Part shown: piece by piece, positions 20,300 through 32,879 of the stretch
Position numbering within the stretch: position 1 is the first letter of the stretch
Layout: the number at the start of each line of letters is the position of its first letter
Assembly: GCF_018873765.1 (NCBI RefSeq)
Contig: NC_057925.1
Coordinates: 9,931,568-9,995,567 of the forward strand
Length of the DNA stretch: 64,000 nucleotides
Origin: Telopea speciosissima
Taxonomy: Eukaryota; Streptophyta; Magnoliopsida; Proteales; Proteaceae
Direction of reading: 5' to 3'
The notes under the pieces: model-generated
What the model was told of the DNA's origin: nothing
The model's input: only the letters and a program-made list of their open reading frames with translations
Database searches by the model: none
Made by a program: the position numbers and the translations under genes

Positions 20300-21346
20300 A
20301 TTTGTGTTATTAACTCGTTTTATTGTAGATTAGATTACAATTGCACATCTCCTAAACTTATTTAATAAGGATATTATTTAAATATTTTCATGATTGTTAG
20401 ATAAATATTTAAACAGATAAGTTTGAGACAAATATAAGTCTCAAAAAGGCTCTAAGCCTTTTTAATACGGGGGCAACAAAATCAAATTTTAGTCATCTTA
20501 TTTATTTTTATTTTTTATTTTTGGAAGAAACTTTAGTCACCTTAAACAATTTTCGTTGTCTTGTTAGTCACTTTGAGTTGCAAAATTCCTACGTTGTCAG
20601 TGTGGGGATGCTTTTTCCTGCTTTCACATATCCATAACATACTCTCTCTCTCCTCTCTGAACATGTGGGTATTAAATAATGAAATTGATTCTTGCATCCG
20701 ATTGGTGTGGTATGGAAGATTTCCCGTCTCCCAAACGTATCCTGAAAAATCCACTTCCAAATACATTTATTCAAAAATTGGAACCGGTCAAGTTCTTCAG
20801 ATCAGAGCCATGAATCTAGTTGGATTTATGTGTCCATTAAATGCAATTTAAACAATTTAAATAGATACTAATGTGCATTAATTTAATTGGGCAATTGGTT
20901 GTCCTAAGTTAAGTCCTTAAATTATTGGCAACTAGGGACAAAACAGAGCATTCTATACATATGGTTGTCACAATGTATATTTTAATAATGTAATTAAAAA
21001 TACATAAATACAAATGTGATTATTTTTATTATGTGTGTATTAAATTGGATCACTTGTAAATCTTGTATAGTTTATTTTCATGTTTGAAAAAAAAAATATT
21101 ATATGTAATAGTTCGTTTTGGGGACAATCTAAGTAGACCTTACCGTTGCAGTCAAATATAGTACACTTTGGTGTACCAATGATACCTCTTTGGCTATATA
21201 TTAGTACGTTGGATTCAAAATGTTTGTCTGTGAAATGAAAAGAGGCTTGTTGGAAGTGTGTCCATCAAAATCAATGATGAAAGAATTTTCATTTTATTAT
21301 GCATTTGTCACCCCGGGAAGTGTGGCAACAATGATAGAAGGAGTCC
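20300..21346. other. Intergenic, no supported feature
   Basis: AT-rich spacer after SCPL gene 3. The first 100 bp aligns in part with 14612-14660, the far side of the TE nest behind gene 2. Small open frames here show no family features. Confidence 0.5.
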
Positions 21347-21351
21347 CCTGG

Positions 21352-24326
21352 TGTTACACCCGCACCCCAAATATACCCTTATACACAGCGGCAATCCAGA
21401 CCTTACCCAAAGGGTAATGCCTTATGGCTACGGTCAACACTAATGACCTTGAATTGGAAATACCATAGAAAGAACCCCCTCGAAGTTTTGGAAGTGTGGG
21501 CCAAAGTCCCGCAACTTTCCTTGAAATTTGGGCCATGACAACAGCACCAGAGTCACAAACGGACTCACTCTTACTGAATCCGCTCGAGGATCCGCCCTTG
21601 CTGTCATCAGCCTTTTTGGATTATTTTCCTGTGGGAGCCACATACCCGTGTCCTAAACACCTTAGTTGAACCTTTGGACCATATGGACCCCTGCCCTCAC
21701 CATTGATTGGTTGAGTGGGCCATGAAAGTGGGCCCACAAGGCCTAACTTGGGTGAATAATAGGTTTTATACACCCTAGCCTAAACCAAACAGACCCTACT
21801 GGACAATTAAGTCCTATGGACTTAGGGTGCACCCCAAACATGACCTAATGGACCTAATGGACCTAATAGTCATGACCATGACCAAACAAGCCCTAAGACC
21901 TAACTAAAATCCATTTAAAGACCTAGGGCCACTAAGTGATTTGGGGTACCTAAACCAAACACACCCTAAAGCCCATCTAACCCCTTAAAGGATACCGAAA
22001 CCCCTCTCATTCACTTATCTCTCCCCTTCCCCCATAAACCGTGGAGGAGAAGAGACAAGAGAAAAGAGGAGGAAGAGGAAGGTAGAAGGAGAAGTAGAAG
22101 AGGAATAGGAGGGGAAGGGAAGAAGATGGAAGCCATGCAAAGATGGCTGGCGGCTCCACATCTCCTCCCCGACTGGCCAGATCCAAGGAAGAAGAGCAAG
22201 AGGAGGAGAAGAGATGGAGAGAGTGGCTGGAAGAAGGAAGCTCACCAAGGTAAGCTCCCTCAACCTAGCTCTCCCTCATTTCCCTTTTATTTTGTTGGTT
22301 TCTTGAGCTAGGGCTAACTTAGGGTTCCATTTGGGACTCAAGGTGAAGCTCGGCCCTAGTTGGGAGCTCTAATGGATGTTGACCTAGGCCTCTAAGTGCA
22401 GGAATTGCAACCATGGCCAATGAACCCTGGTTTGAACCTTAAATCCCAACTCATGGACCAATGTGAGACCCAAACCTTGTAGGATCTTAGATCCTTGAAG
22501 TGCGCTTAGGACCTAGTGACCCTAGGAAGGCTTAGACACTTTCTCCATGACCCTGAGGTGCTAGGGAGCTCCAAGCTTCAAGCTGGAGCTGAAGCCCTCT
22601 GCAATCTCGAAAGAGACTGTCGGCGGACGAACGAACGGATCCATCTATCGTGGTACCGCCCGTCAGTCCGCCCAGTATAAACCTTGTGTATTGGCCTGAG
22701 CGGACGAAGGCACGAATTCACTCTATTTGCCTCCGCCCGGGACCTGTTGCTCTCGGGTCCTGTCTCAGGAATTGAACGGATGCAGGGGCTGACCCAAGAA
22801 GCACATCCGCCCGTGGATCCGCTCCCTTTTATGACTGCCTCAGATGTCGAACTGATGCACCACCAGACTCAAGTAAGAAGTTCCACTCGTGGGTCAGCTC
22901 GCTCTGTTTTCACCTTTTGGTCTGAACGGAGTCAAGGACGGACTCACCTCTGCTGAGACCGCCTGTGAGTTCGCTTGTGCTGTCTTGGTTGAAACTTGAT
23001 TTTAACCTTAGGGGTCTAACATGGGACCTTTCTATGCATGCTTTAATGATTGTTTTTGTATTCCTAGGCTACCCAACTCGATGGAGAGCGAGAAGCCCAG
23101 GTGAGATTCATGTCAACCACACACAGAGGCGTCCGTGTTAGGTGAGTGGGTTCTGGGTGATTTGTTGGGTTTGATTATTATATAATTGTCAATATTAAGC
23201 ATGCTATATATGTATATTTATAAGCATTGTGCGCATTGCATTATTATTCAATGTGAATTATTATGAATGTGATAGCATGCTCACCACTGTATCGGGCTAC
23301 GGTACTGGATGTGCCGGTACCGGAACCCTAATTTATTTAATTATGAAAACTGTTGTATGTCATCCTGAACTGTATGTGCCGTGCCGTACTGGTACCCGAG
23401 TACTAGATGGAATGGGACGTTGATGCACCCGGAATACCTCTCGGGACGATAAGACCTGCATATAGTATATCTGTGGCTAGGATGCTTATTCCCTTATGCT
23501 ATGACCTTTGCCAATAGGGGTTTATGTGTTGGATAGTCTGAGGAGGTGGGAGATGCCAGGGCAGGGGTAGTGATGGCTATCGGGGTTTGCCACTAGGTGG
23601 TCATGATGGCTTCTACCGGCGCAGGTCCCTTCGTGATAATTGAGGTCTCACTGGGGCGATAGAATAAGTGACCCTCAGTGTTTTCCGAGTTATCACAGTA
23701 GCATATACTTGACCGATAGAATTGTGTGTTAGGTGAAAAATGAATCTAACATTAGCATGCATCATTTTGATTGATATTGATTGTATGGTGTATGTGCTTT
23801 CCCCTTTGCTCCCTCACTAGCTAGTGTAGCTAACCCTGTTGCGCAACCCCTTTTTAGTTGTTATACAGGAGGTACTACTTAGATGAGCACCGTGGGATGT
23901 GAATCAAGTGGGACCCGAGGCTGTGACTTGGATGTAGATATACACCCAAGACTGGTGCCCTTGTGGCGGTTATTTGTTATTTTATTATTTTCTGTCTTCA
24001 TTCCACAATCATGTATAAACTGTGTGTTTATTTATAGGGAGAGTAATGAATGGTTACTTATGTTAGAATTGTAATATGTGTTATCATTAGAGAACCGATG
24101 CTCTATAATTTCACATGATTTAATTTAATTTCGCTTCCGCTAACTCTGTATCTGGGACGGTTTATTCCTTTTGTACATTCCTTTCTGTTATCAAGATGTG
24201 ATGACAGGGTAGACTGTGGCTCGGGACACTGTATCTGCGATCTGGGTAGGTGTTGGGATGATGTGTAATTGTCCCAGCCATACCCCTATGTGGCAAAATA
24301 TCTTACATCGAGATAGGGGCGTGACA
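21352..24326. mobile_element. Solo LTR of 2,975 bp with 5-bp TSD
   Basis: Begins TGTTACACCC and ends GGGGCGTGACA, with short inverted ends TGT(T/C)AC and the TG...CA termini of LTRs. Identical 5-mers CCTGG flank it at 21347-21351 and 24327-24331. No gag-pol sequence or second LTR is present, so recombination between two LTRs probably removed the body. The long LTR and its GTGACA-type end suggest a Ty3/gypsy chromovirus, which is an inference. Small open frames within (for example 22684-22956) are not genes. Confidence 0.85.
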
Positions 24327-24331
24327 CCTGG

Positions 24332-25790
24332 AGTCTCATTAGAAATCTCAGTGATTGGTAGTGTTTGATAAATTAGGGTTTTGCTAGGTTAAAATTATCA
24401 TTTTGCACATGGCACCGCTTTTGTACCCAAACCTTTTCAAAATTGACCAAAACTCGTAGGATAGATATGTTTTATTGTATTCACCCTATGTCTAAAGTTC
24501 GATGCAAAGGCGGCATCGTTTCCAAATAAATCAGGATTTTGTTGGTTGAAATGACCAAAATACCCCTACTATTATCCAATTTTCTCAAAATGGTCCCAAA
24601 TTATGTATTCCAATGTGATTTTTTATTTTAAAGCATTTCATAAAAAATTGTTCAAAAATTGTTTCATGTAGTCACTCTTTTACCAAATTTAACCCTAGGA
24701 TGGACCTTAAAATTGGGCCCTTTTTTAACATGCTTTTTGGACAAATCACCACCTGATTCTTGTATCATTGTTTAGCTCATCTCAATATTTGTATCGTGAA
24801 AATAGGACCATCAGATCTCCTAAAATTTTCGTTGGAAGTTTGGCGCGCTAAATGACCCATTTGGCGAATAGAGGAGTGCACCGTGGTACTTTTTTGAGAC
24901 ACCTTAAGGGTTGCCCTTGTGATGCAATAGAGACAGCCCTTGCAGTGTTGCAGAGGCTTTTTTGGGCTATGAATATATTCCGCTCATATATGAGAGAGAG
25001 AGAGACCAAAGGGGGGGTTATGCCCAAATTTCCCAAGAAAACATCTACGACCCCCAAAAATATCCAAACACCTTATAGGAAGGAAAAACCAAAATACAGA
25101 GGGGTAGCTTTCTTTCAATCAATGAAATCCTCCTCACCTGGTAAACCCCAAAATTATCAAAATACCCTTGATAACCTAGGAAACAACAGAGCTCAGTATC
25201 AAAGAGACAACTGTAAAATTGAATATCTGAGACTCCTATCAGACTCTAAACTATGCTTGGAGGTATCTGGGTTGTCTACAAACTGCCAGTAAAGGCCACA
25301 CACATTTAAGCGGCATATATTATATCTCTCCAAACAAGCTGAAAGCTAAACGTAGATACTTTTGGTTTTTTTTTTTCCTTTCATTTTTTCTATTAGTAGT
25401 GTGTAATAAAGTTCTTCTAACCTTCCCTAATAACTTCTTTCTTTTTTGTTTTTTTGGTAGAACCCTCCCTAATAAATTCACCATAATGTAGTTGCAAGCC
25501 ATTTAATATATTAATAAAAATACCCTGATCGGGGTTTTAGTCGATTAAGTGTTTCCTAGGTTAACCGGCTTTATTTATGAGATTTTCATAATGACGCCCA
25601 CAAGGTGTCAAATAATTTGTAATTTTATATTTTAGCCTTTATGCCACAACTTTTTCCAATAAGGATAAAAAACTATTATTCTACATGTGCACTAAAAAAT
25701 TGTATGACAATGAGTTTTCTGTTTTTTTTTAATAAAGATTTAATGATAAGTTGCCTTCAAAATTATTTTGAAAACCCTCCTTGATAAATT
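24332..25790. other. Intergenic, unassigned
   Basis: Contains an open frame of 146 codons at 24852-25292 (+). It is rich in polar residues, has no signal peptide or recognised motif, and its codon pattern looks random. The piece 'ttttttgagacaccttaagggttgc' suggests repeat DNA. I do not call a gene. Confidence 0.4.
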
Positions 25791-25799
25791 CATAATGTC

Positions 25800-26530
25800 A
25801 CTAGGTATTAATTTTCAATGGCTATATTCCAACGGTAATATTTTCAACAATTATATTCCAATGGTAATATTTCCAATAATTATATTCCAACGGCTATATT
25901 TTAATAGCTCTATTCTTTTTTTTTAATGAAAGTGAAATCACGCAAACCAAATTGCTCTATTCCAATAACTATATTTCAACAACTCTATTCCAATGACTAG
26001 ATCTCCCTTCCCCTATATATTTTTGCATTGTGAAGTATAGAAAAGTGAAGAGAATAAAATTTTGAGTTTGAGATCCTCTTGTGGTTGAGTGAGTCTCACA
26101 CTTGAGTTGAGTGAGTCATCAAGCGACCCCAGAGTTAAGTGGCCCTCTTTAACACTTAAGTTAAATGGTCCTCTTTGATCCTTATTATCGTATATTTGGT
26201 TTTTCAATTTGGCAATAAAACATTTCTATACATTTTGAGTTGCATCAACTTAGTATCAGAGGAAATTTCAATCTTAAGTATCATGTCAAAGGTAGATCAT
26301 GAGTTGAAGAAACTTGATCATAATACTTGGAAAATGAAGATGAATGCATCAAAATCTAGAACGAATTCTTTCAAAACGGGGTATAATGATAAAACCATAA
26401 TGTCTTTAGTCATTCATTTCCAATGGCTTTATTTCAATGGATAGTTCTCCATTTCTCAATGTATTTTGTATTGTGAAGCATAGAAAAAAGAGAGAGAGAG
26501 AGAAAAAGAAATTGAGTCATACTTTTTAAT
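25800..26530 (+). mobile_element. Collapsed Ty1/copia retrotransposon remnant
   Basis: A degraded LTR (about 25800-26245, ending near 'gagttgca') is followed by TTAGTATCAGAGG at 26250-26262, a mutated tRNA-iMet primer-binding site (consensus TGGTATCAGAGC). An ATG at 26283 opens a gag-like start with 'KLDHNTWKMKMNAS', recalling the copia gag pattern (L.G.NY..WK.KM). After about 25 codons the sequence jumps to a second LTR fragment ('ccaatggctttatttcaatgg...tattgtgaagcatag', about 26415-26500), which matches 25975-26045. Almost the entire body has been deleted. Confidence 0.7.
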
Positions 26531-26534
26531 TGAA

Positions 26535-27860
26535 TAGCAACAAGATTTTATATATATATCAACAAAATTCAGGTGCCAGTAAATACAATACCACATTATA
26601 GTTCAGTTGTCCATATGAAAATGGCTTCGCCCACTATCCAGGTAGGTGATCCGCCCCTTTTAGATATTTTTTTATTTTTTATTTTTTATTTTTTATTTTT
26701 CTTATTTTTTTGGGAATTGGAGAGTTTTAATAGGGTTGGGGGGGGGGATAGAGGATGGAGATAGGCCCCAAGGTGGTTTGAACTCATGACCTCTCATTTA
26801 AGGAGTTGGGTTTTTATGTGTCTCATAAATAATACAGTGTAGGAACCGTCCAAATGTAGGATCATGTGAATGTACTGTTCAGCCCCTAGTGAAATTAAAA
26901 ATCTCATTCCATTGGTGCAGACATTACATGACCAAAACAGTGATCACTTGCCCTAATATAAATATTGAAAAATTGCTACACTACCTTTGTATAGATTCTT
27001 TTATACCCTTCTCAAATAATAAATAGTGGATCTCACACTAACAATCTTTCTCTTATTCTGACCATGTGGACCTCATATGGATGATACCATTTTTCAACCT
27101 CTCATTGGTGCAGTTTGTAGATTCCTTCTTACATTGCTTTTATAGAAATTCCTCCCCTGCAAACTGTATAACTAATGAGAAAAGACTGGGCACGCCATTA
27201 GGATGCCCATCCTATGTCATTCTCTCCTACCCCTTTGGAAAAGATCCTCTTTATACCCTGCTATGTCCAGGTCCAGCCCTATCCCACTAATTTACCGAAA
27301 GCTGCAGTGACATACCCAACCCTCACCCATAATTAATAAACCTAAGCCATCATAAGATTTGGTCTCATTCTTGTTTTTACCTTTTACCAATGGATGGATA
27401 GAAAGTGGAATCACTTTCATTTCCATTAACCACCACCCATTATCATATTCATCATTCTCATGTCACCATTCAAAGCATAGTGCTTGTTTCCATCACCATC
27501 ATGCCTCAACCACCTCTTGTGCACTTTGCTAAATTAATCCAACGGTCATCATTTCCCACGTAGACATTCTGAAATTACGTATACTTCTTAACGAAGTTCT
27601 CCATAGTTGTGGCCTTGTGGGTCAGAATTATATGGTTCTAACCTTCTTGATCGCCTGACTTTTTCCATATTTATATCAATAGATCAAATGGGGCCTTGAT
27701 GAATCGGGTTCGTTTGATTGGAACAAAATCTGCATAAAATTTTATTTGAATATAACTAAATAACTTGAGCCAGTAAATTCAAGGACCATCGAACCATCTA
27801 GAAATATTGATGGACCTTAAACTCAACTTAATCTTATACCTACTAAATTGGGTCAGCTAC
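26535..27860. other. Intergenic, with one tRNA/SINE-like trace
   Basis: Mostly unassigned. At about 26765-26806 the - strand reads 'gaggtcatgagttcaaacc', close to a Pol III B box, and may be a SINE end. Poly-T and poly-G runs lie near 26670-26745. No gene is supported. Confidence 0.35.
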
Positions 27861-27863
27861 ATT

Positions 27864-28448
27864 TAGGGGTTACAAAATTAGACCCAACTGAGCAAATTGA
27901 ATCGAATCGAATCAAAATGGTCCAGATCAAATTGAACCAAGACCTTACTTGGCCGGCTTTGGATTGAGGTATTATGACCCCAAAATCAAAACACACAAGA
28001 AATCAAAATGAAACCAAACCATTCTACCCTGATAAGAAACCAATAACTGACCCAAACCCATTAAGAAAAAAACAGTTATTTTTTAGGCCAAATGTTTTCT
28101 GTGTCGAGGGCACAGGCTGCGCCTAAACACATGGGTGTTGGCAAAATGACCACCCTGCCCCCCTGAATGGTAGGCCCATGTGTCTAGGTGTAGGCTACGC
28201 TGTGACATAGAAAACATCAGCCCTTTTTTTATTATTAATTTTATTTTCTTTTTTTATAAAAATATTTGGTAAACCAAACCTAAATCGGACCAAAGCCAAA
28301 ACCAACACAGGAACCGATACAAATTAATCCAAAACCAAATCGAAGGAAAACCGAATTTTTCTTATTGGTTTGGTTTGGTTTCGGATTCACCATTCCTCAC
28401 ACTCACATTGAAACCGACTCAATCCGAACTGACCAATTGAAACCCTTA
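27864..28448. mobile_element. hAT-like element with a nested GC-rich MITE
   Basis: Starts TAGGGGTTACAA and ends TTGAAACCCTTA, enclosing 'aaccaaacc'/'ggtttggtttcgg' low-complexity sequence as in 47713-48128. A GC-rich insert at about 28088-28228 ('gttttctgtgtcgagggcacaggctgcgcc...', inverted end 'gacatagaaaac') matches 53337-53456. The 8-bp flanks do not match, so the outer TSD is not confirmed. Confidence 0.55.
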
Positions 28449-28677
28449 GTTAAATAGATTTTTTTTTTTTTTTTCAATCAATTCTATTCAAAGCCATACA
28501 TGTGACAAGTCGTAACCTGTGCAAATCTTTACTCCTTCTAGTTGAACCAGAAATAATCAACTCTTGGTTCAAAACTGGTCCGGGTTGGATATTAATGGTC
28601 CAGACTCCATAGCAAAGGAGCCTAGCCTAGTGGGTGATGCCTTTGATGATACTTTCGCATTTTCGCACGACCATTAA

Positions 28678-28684
28678 TATAAAT
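28678..28684 (+). promoter_or_regulatory. Candidate TATA box of the MIZ1-like gene
   Basis: TATAAAT lies about 240 bp upstream of the ATG. The implied leader contains (CT)n tracts at 28793-28807 and 28889-28912, common in plant core promoters and 5' leaders. Confidence 0.4.
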
Positions 28685-28918
28685 TGTCGAAAAGGATTCA
28701 TTAACATATACCACCATCGTCTCCCTTTTCATTCCCAATTTTCCCAACACCATCATCACCTCTGTCTCCCGCTTTCTACAACCCCCATTCTCTCTCTCTC
28801 TCTCTCCACCTCCCTTAATCCCTCTCTCACTGTTTCTATCTCAATCTCTGTGCGCTTCCACAAAAAAGAAAACACCAGCACCTTCACCACCATAACCTCT
28901 CTCTCTCTCTCTCATACG

Positions 28919-29731
28919 ATGAAACCTGAGGAAGTGACACTACAGAGGAACAGCAGCAGCTGCAGAAGCAGCAGAAAGATCATCCCAGCAAACTATGTGA
29001 GATCAACACCACACACGCCGAACACCGACGGTGCATCAGAGGGGCCGCTTGTCCAGAAATACGGCGCCGCCGTATCGTTTACTCGCCCAACCAAACCAAG
29101 AAACGTTTCAGTGATAATCCGTTCACTCCTCGGCTTTATCTCACTACCGTCCATATTCCCAACCACCACGTGTCGGTGGCTAAACAGTCCATCCCGTTTC
29201 TCTCCGGCACCGTCACTGGGCCGTAAAGTTACCGGAACACTATTCGGACACAAGAAAGGCCACGTCAGTTTCGTGGTTCAAGAAGACCCCCGGTCTGAAC
29301 CGGTGATACTACTGGAATTAGCCATGTCCACGTCAGCATTAGTGAAGGAGATGTCGTCGGGGCTCGTCAGAATCGCTCTCGAGTGCGAGAAGGGTTCCAC
29401 CGGTGGCCGGTCGTCGGTGAAGCTGTTTCAAGAGCCGATGTGGACGATGTACTGCAATGGAAGGAAGTGTGGTTACGCTGCGTCTCGCACGTGTGGGGAA
29501 TCGGATTGGCACGTGCTGAGTACGGTTCAAACGGTGTCGATCGGTGCTGGTGTGATTCCACCGGTGGAGAAGAGCAGGATTAGTAATGGGAGTGTTTGGG
29601 AAGGGGAACTTATGTATATGAGGGCAAAGTTCGAACGAGTTGTGGGTAGTCGTGACTCGGAAGCTTATTATATGATGAACCCGGATGGAACCGGTGGGCC
29701 TGAACTCAGCATCTTCCTCCTCAGAATCTGA
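28919..29731 (+). CDS. MIZU-KUSSEI1-like protein (DUF617)
   Basis: A 270-aa single-exon gene of the plant-specific MIZ1/DUF617 family, whose founder is needed for root hydrotropism and acts at the ER membrane or cytosol. The N-terminal 90 residues are Ser/Thr-rich and variable. The domain fills the rest: VTGTLFGHKKGHVSF (about 102-116), DPRSEPVILLELAMST, EMSSGLVRIALECE (about 143-156), a WTMYCNGRKCGYA block (about 175) and the C-terminal DSEAYYMMNPDGTGGPELSIFLLR. The ATG at 28919 is chosen because the family starts close to this point; an in-frame ATG at 28634 would add an unlikely 95-residue low-complexity stretch translated from CT-rich leader. It is intronless, as usual for the family, and complete with no lesions seen. 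GC is higher than in its surroundings. Which paralogue it is cannot be told. Confidence 0.92.
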   Translation: MKPEEVTLQRNSSSCRSSRKIIPANYVRSTPHTPNTDGASEGPLVQKYGAAVSFTRPTKPRNVSVIIRSLLGFISLPSIFPTTTCRWLNSPSRFSPAPSLGRKVTGTLFGHKKGHVSFVVQEDPRSEPVILLELAMSTSALVKEMSSGLVRIALECEKGSTGGRSSVKLFQEPMWTMYCNGRKCGYAASRTCGESDWHVLSTVQTVSIGAGVIPPVEKSRISNGSVWEGELMYMRAKFERVVGSRDSEAYYMMNPDGTGGPELSIFLLRI

Positions 29732-29894
29732 GAGTAATGTAACAACATAATATCGTCGTCTATAGCTCCACCGATCCATAACGAGTCGGACTCGGACATG
29801 AACATAGTGTCAAGTACGTGACTCAGTAATTTGTAAGTTGTATTTCCAATCTGTATCATCTGCTTTGAAGAGAAACTTTCGCCACTCTACCTCT

Positions 29895-30110
29895 TCTCCC
29901 AATCTATCTCTCCGACCCAGCAAGAGTTACACGCGTGTGGAGACATGCTGAGTCTCACGCCAGACACAGTGAAGCATGAAAAGACTGCCTCACCCCTATT
30001 CGAGCGCTTTGCCCGAGCTGGAGGTGCTCGGACAGGGGTGAGATGGTGCTGCACATGCAGCCCGGGCAGAGTGCTGGACAAATCCTATTGGCTCACGGGT
30101 GGTCATTGCC
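29895..30110. mobile_element. GC-rich MITE-like inverted repeat after the MIZ1-like gene
   Basis: 'actgcctcacccctattcgagc' is inverted in 'gctcggacaggggtgagatggtg', around a centre near 30015. Boundaries are uncertain. It lies within 170 bp of the MIZ1 stop codon and so may be in its 3' UTR. Confidence 0.5.
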
Positions 30111-30359
30111 CACGTACCATATAAGGATGAGTTGCACACGTGTACAACATAGAGACACGAACGCACTGGCTAGCAATTGATGAGAATGGGAGTGGTGTGA
30201 AAAAATGGAAAGACGATTACTATTCCCACGCACGCGTATTAGGAATCCCACACTATTCTGTGGAGGCCTAACACTAGTGCTAAAAGCATCTTGTGACCCA
30301 CGGTAGGATGAACTTTCCATCTCCTCTTTAACCCAAATGATGAAAAATATACTTAAAAA

Positions 30360-30742
30360 TTAGGGGTGCGAGTTTGGTCTTGTTGGCCAAGCCCGTCCTA
30401 GCCATCCTGAGCCCTAACAAGGCCTATGTTGAGATATCCTGACCCTAAGAGTGGGTTAAGGCTGAGAATTTTTTGTTCTGAGTCAGGGCCGAGCCGAGCT
30501 GGGATTGACCCCGGCCCAACCCTGTTTTCTTCTTCTTTCCGGTGTGCCAAACATCTGCATCTCCGTTGCCCTTCTCCATGGTCAAGGCCAATTAGCGCCA
30601 GTTTGGCCTAGCCCTGAGGGCAGGTCAAGGTTAGATTTTTCTGGCCCTGAGTTTGGGCCGAGCCTGGGCCCAACTAAGGGGACTCAAGGTCGGGCTGGGG
30701 GTTTTAAAAAGCTCAGCCCAAACCAACCCTGTTGCAACCCTA
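30360..30742. mobile_element. hAT MITE
   Basis: Starts TAGGGGTGCGA (or one base earlier) and ends TTGCAACCCTA. The flanks CTTAAAAA (30352-30359) and GTTAAAAA (30743-30750) match 7 of 8. The interior has the same 'gggccgag'/'ggtcgggctgg' character as 211-722. Confidence 0.75.
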
Positions 30743-30744
30743 GT

Positions 30745-31700
30745 TAAAAACATGCTTCCGGAATAGAAATGATGAAATGCCATCTTACTAGATATCATGC
30801 TAGCTTGTTTATAATCCAAAATTTTGAGGCCGCGATTTCTCTTGACCTAGCTAAGTGTCATTTTTCTCCTTCTATTGAAGAAGGTCCGAAATGTCTTTGA
30901 TGCAGCTAAAAAAAAGGGGGGAAAGTTATACTAAGAGATAAAATAGAAATACAGGATCACAAGGACCACAGATGATCACCTCACTCAAGTGTTACAGATG
31001 ACCACCTCACTCTAGGTTTCTTGGGGATTCACTCACCTAACTCCAGGAGTCACTCATCACTAGAGGACATTTAAAATCACAATGGGACTCACCATGACAC
31101 ATCCACAAGTTTTAAGGATACAAATTATAAATTGTACCTTTAACATAGTAGAAGTATTGGAGGTTAGAAATCGTTCTAGCACAAACAAACATCCCTCGAA
31201 TCCACATGGTAAAAACCCTAAATTCACAAAGGAAAATAGAGACAAAAATAGCTTGTTTATAGATTTCAAGATGAGCATACAAGCAACCAAAGAGACTTTA
31301 TATAATAGGTCAAAATAAATTTCAAACTTACAAAAGTGTGCCAAAATTCAAAATTCAAAAAATGGAGTCAAAACTTCTGAACCCCGGACAGCCTTGAAAA
31401 TGAAGGAAATTTCAAAATTTCACTCGTAATTATCTATCTCCAATTTCCGAAAACATATTATAATAGTGAATTGGCCAAGTGTGGGTAAAGTTATGCCATC
31501 CGGAAATTAACCCTAAGAAATTTTGCATTTTTTGCCCGACTAGATCACTTTCTACCAGTCCAGGGAATCCAGGAATTGCGCCAATATTTCCTCTACATCA
31601 ACCTTCTACAAAACAAAAGATGCACGCTCACGTAGTTGTTTCAAAAAAGTTGTCGTTGAAATATAATCGTAGGAAATTTGTCAGCTAAAATTAGTTTTAT
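30745..31700. other. Intergenic, no supported feature
   Basis: AT-rich with a short direct repeat ('agatgatcacctcactc'/'agatgaccacctcactc', about 30970-31010). The open frames are short and unconvincing. Confidence 0.4.
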
Positions 31701-32879
31701 TCAAAAAATAATCCTTTCTTGAATATTTGACTCCAACATCTTAAACTTTTTCCCAATTATCTAAGGTTTCTAATAAAAAAATTTCGGTTACTAGAGCCAG
31801 AAGAGGCTTTTTGGTTCAAGAATTCTCTAATGTCTATATTGTTGGAAGGTGAAGGAAATACTAAATGTTTTCATGCAGTGTCTACGCATAACCTTTCTAC
31901 TCGTAGTATTTCCTATCTTATGGATGAGTAGGGTGATAAGGAGTATGAGTTACCTCGGCACCTTGAACCTGTGTTTACCACTTCTAACCCCTTGGACCTG
32001 GCCTCTAGAGCCTGCACGTGCACACTGGCCAATGGAAATACATGCACAAGCATCACCCTAGGCAGGATTTTCACCTTTCCATGCATGGGGTATCACGGTA
32101 CTTTTGCGCACTTCTATGTCTAGGCACAGGAGCCACATCGATCATGCGATCAAGTAACGTTCTTTTCCCTTATTATTATTTCCCATGAACTTATGATTTT
32201 CTTGGAAGGCACAAGGGGAAGAGGGGTTGGATGACTCTTAAACTTAATATGTGTAAAGCAGGTGATAGGATTGAATGGGGTTTCATTATAGTCATCTTTG
32301 AGTATTTAGGATTTAATCAACAGTGGTGTGGCACAATTAGTTATTTAGTTTCCATCTGTGCATACGCAGTTAAGTTATATAGGAGTTGTTTGGGTTTTTA
32401 TGAGCCCTAGTGTGGCATCCATCAAGGATGTTCTCTTAGTCCTTACTCTTTTATTCTTGTAATGAAGGATCATCCAAACTTTTTAAAGTCAATCAAGAAT
32501 TGATTATGTTTAAAAGGATGTAAGATTGCTTCGGATGCTCCTGTTATTTCTCATCTGTTGTTTGATACATTAATCTTCTATCGAGCCATTGAAAATGATG
32601 CTCAGTCCATCCAAGCTATTCTAAATTTGTTTCAGGATCTTTCTAGTCAATAAATTAATTTCTTTGAGAGTGGGATTTCCTTTAGTAAAAGCACATCACT
32701 CTTAATTAAAAATAAAATACTTAACATTCTTGGTGTCTCTCTTATGGAGGATTGATCTCTCTATCTTGGCACCCATGTGGTCCCTCAAAGGAGTAAAAAG
32801 GTAATTTGGAGTAATGCCGCAGAACAGATACGGTTAAACTTGGCTTATGGAAAGTCCATGTTCTCTCCCTGGCTGAAAG

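Noticed and set aside
24852-25292. 146-codon open frame
   Set aside because: No motif, no signal peptide, and repeat-like surroundings. It is probably chance.
26765-26806. Possible tRNA gene on the - strand
   Set aside because: Only a B-box-like motif is present; no acceptor stem, anticodon arm or A box could be assembled.
28634-28918. 95-codon N-terminal extension of the MIZ1-like gene from an upstream in-frame ATG
   Set aside because: The extension is low-complexity sequence from CT-rich leader and has no counterpart in the family as I know it; a better start is at 28919.
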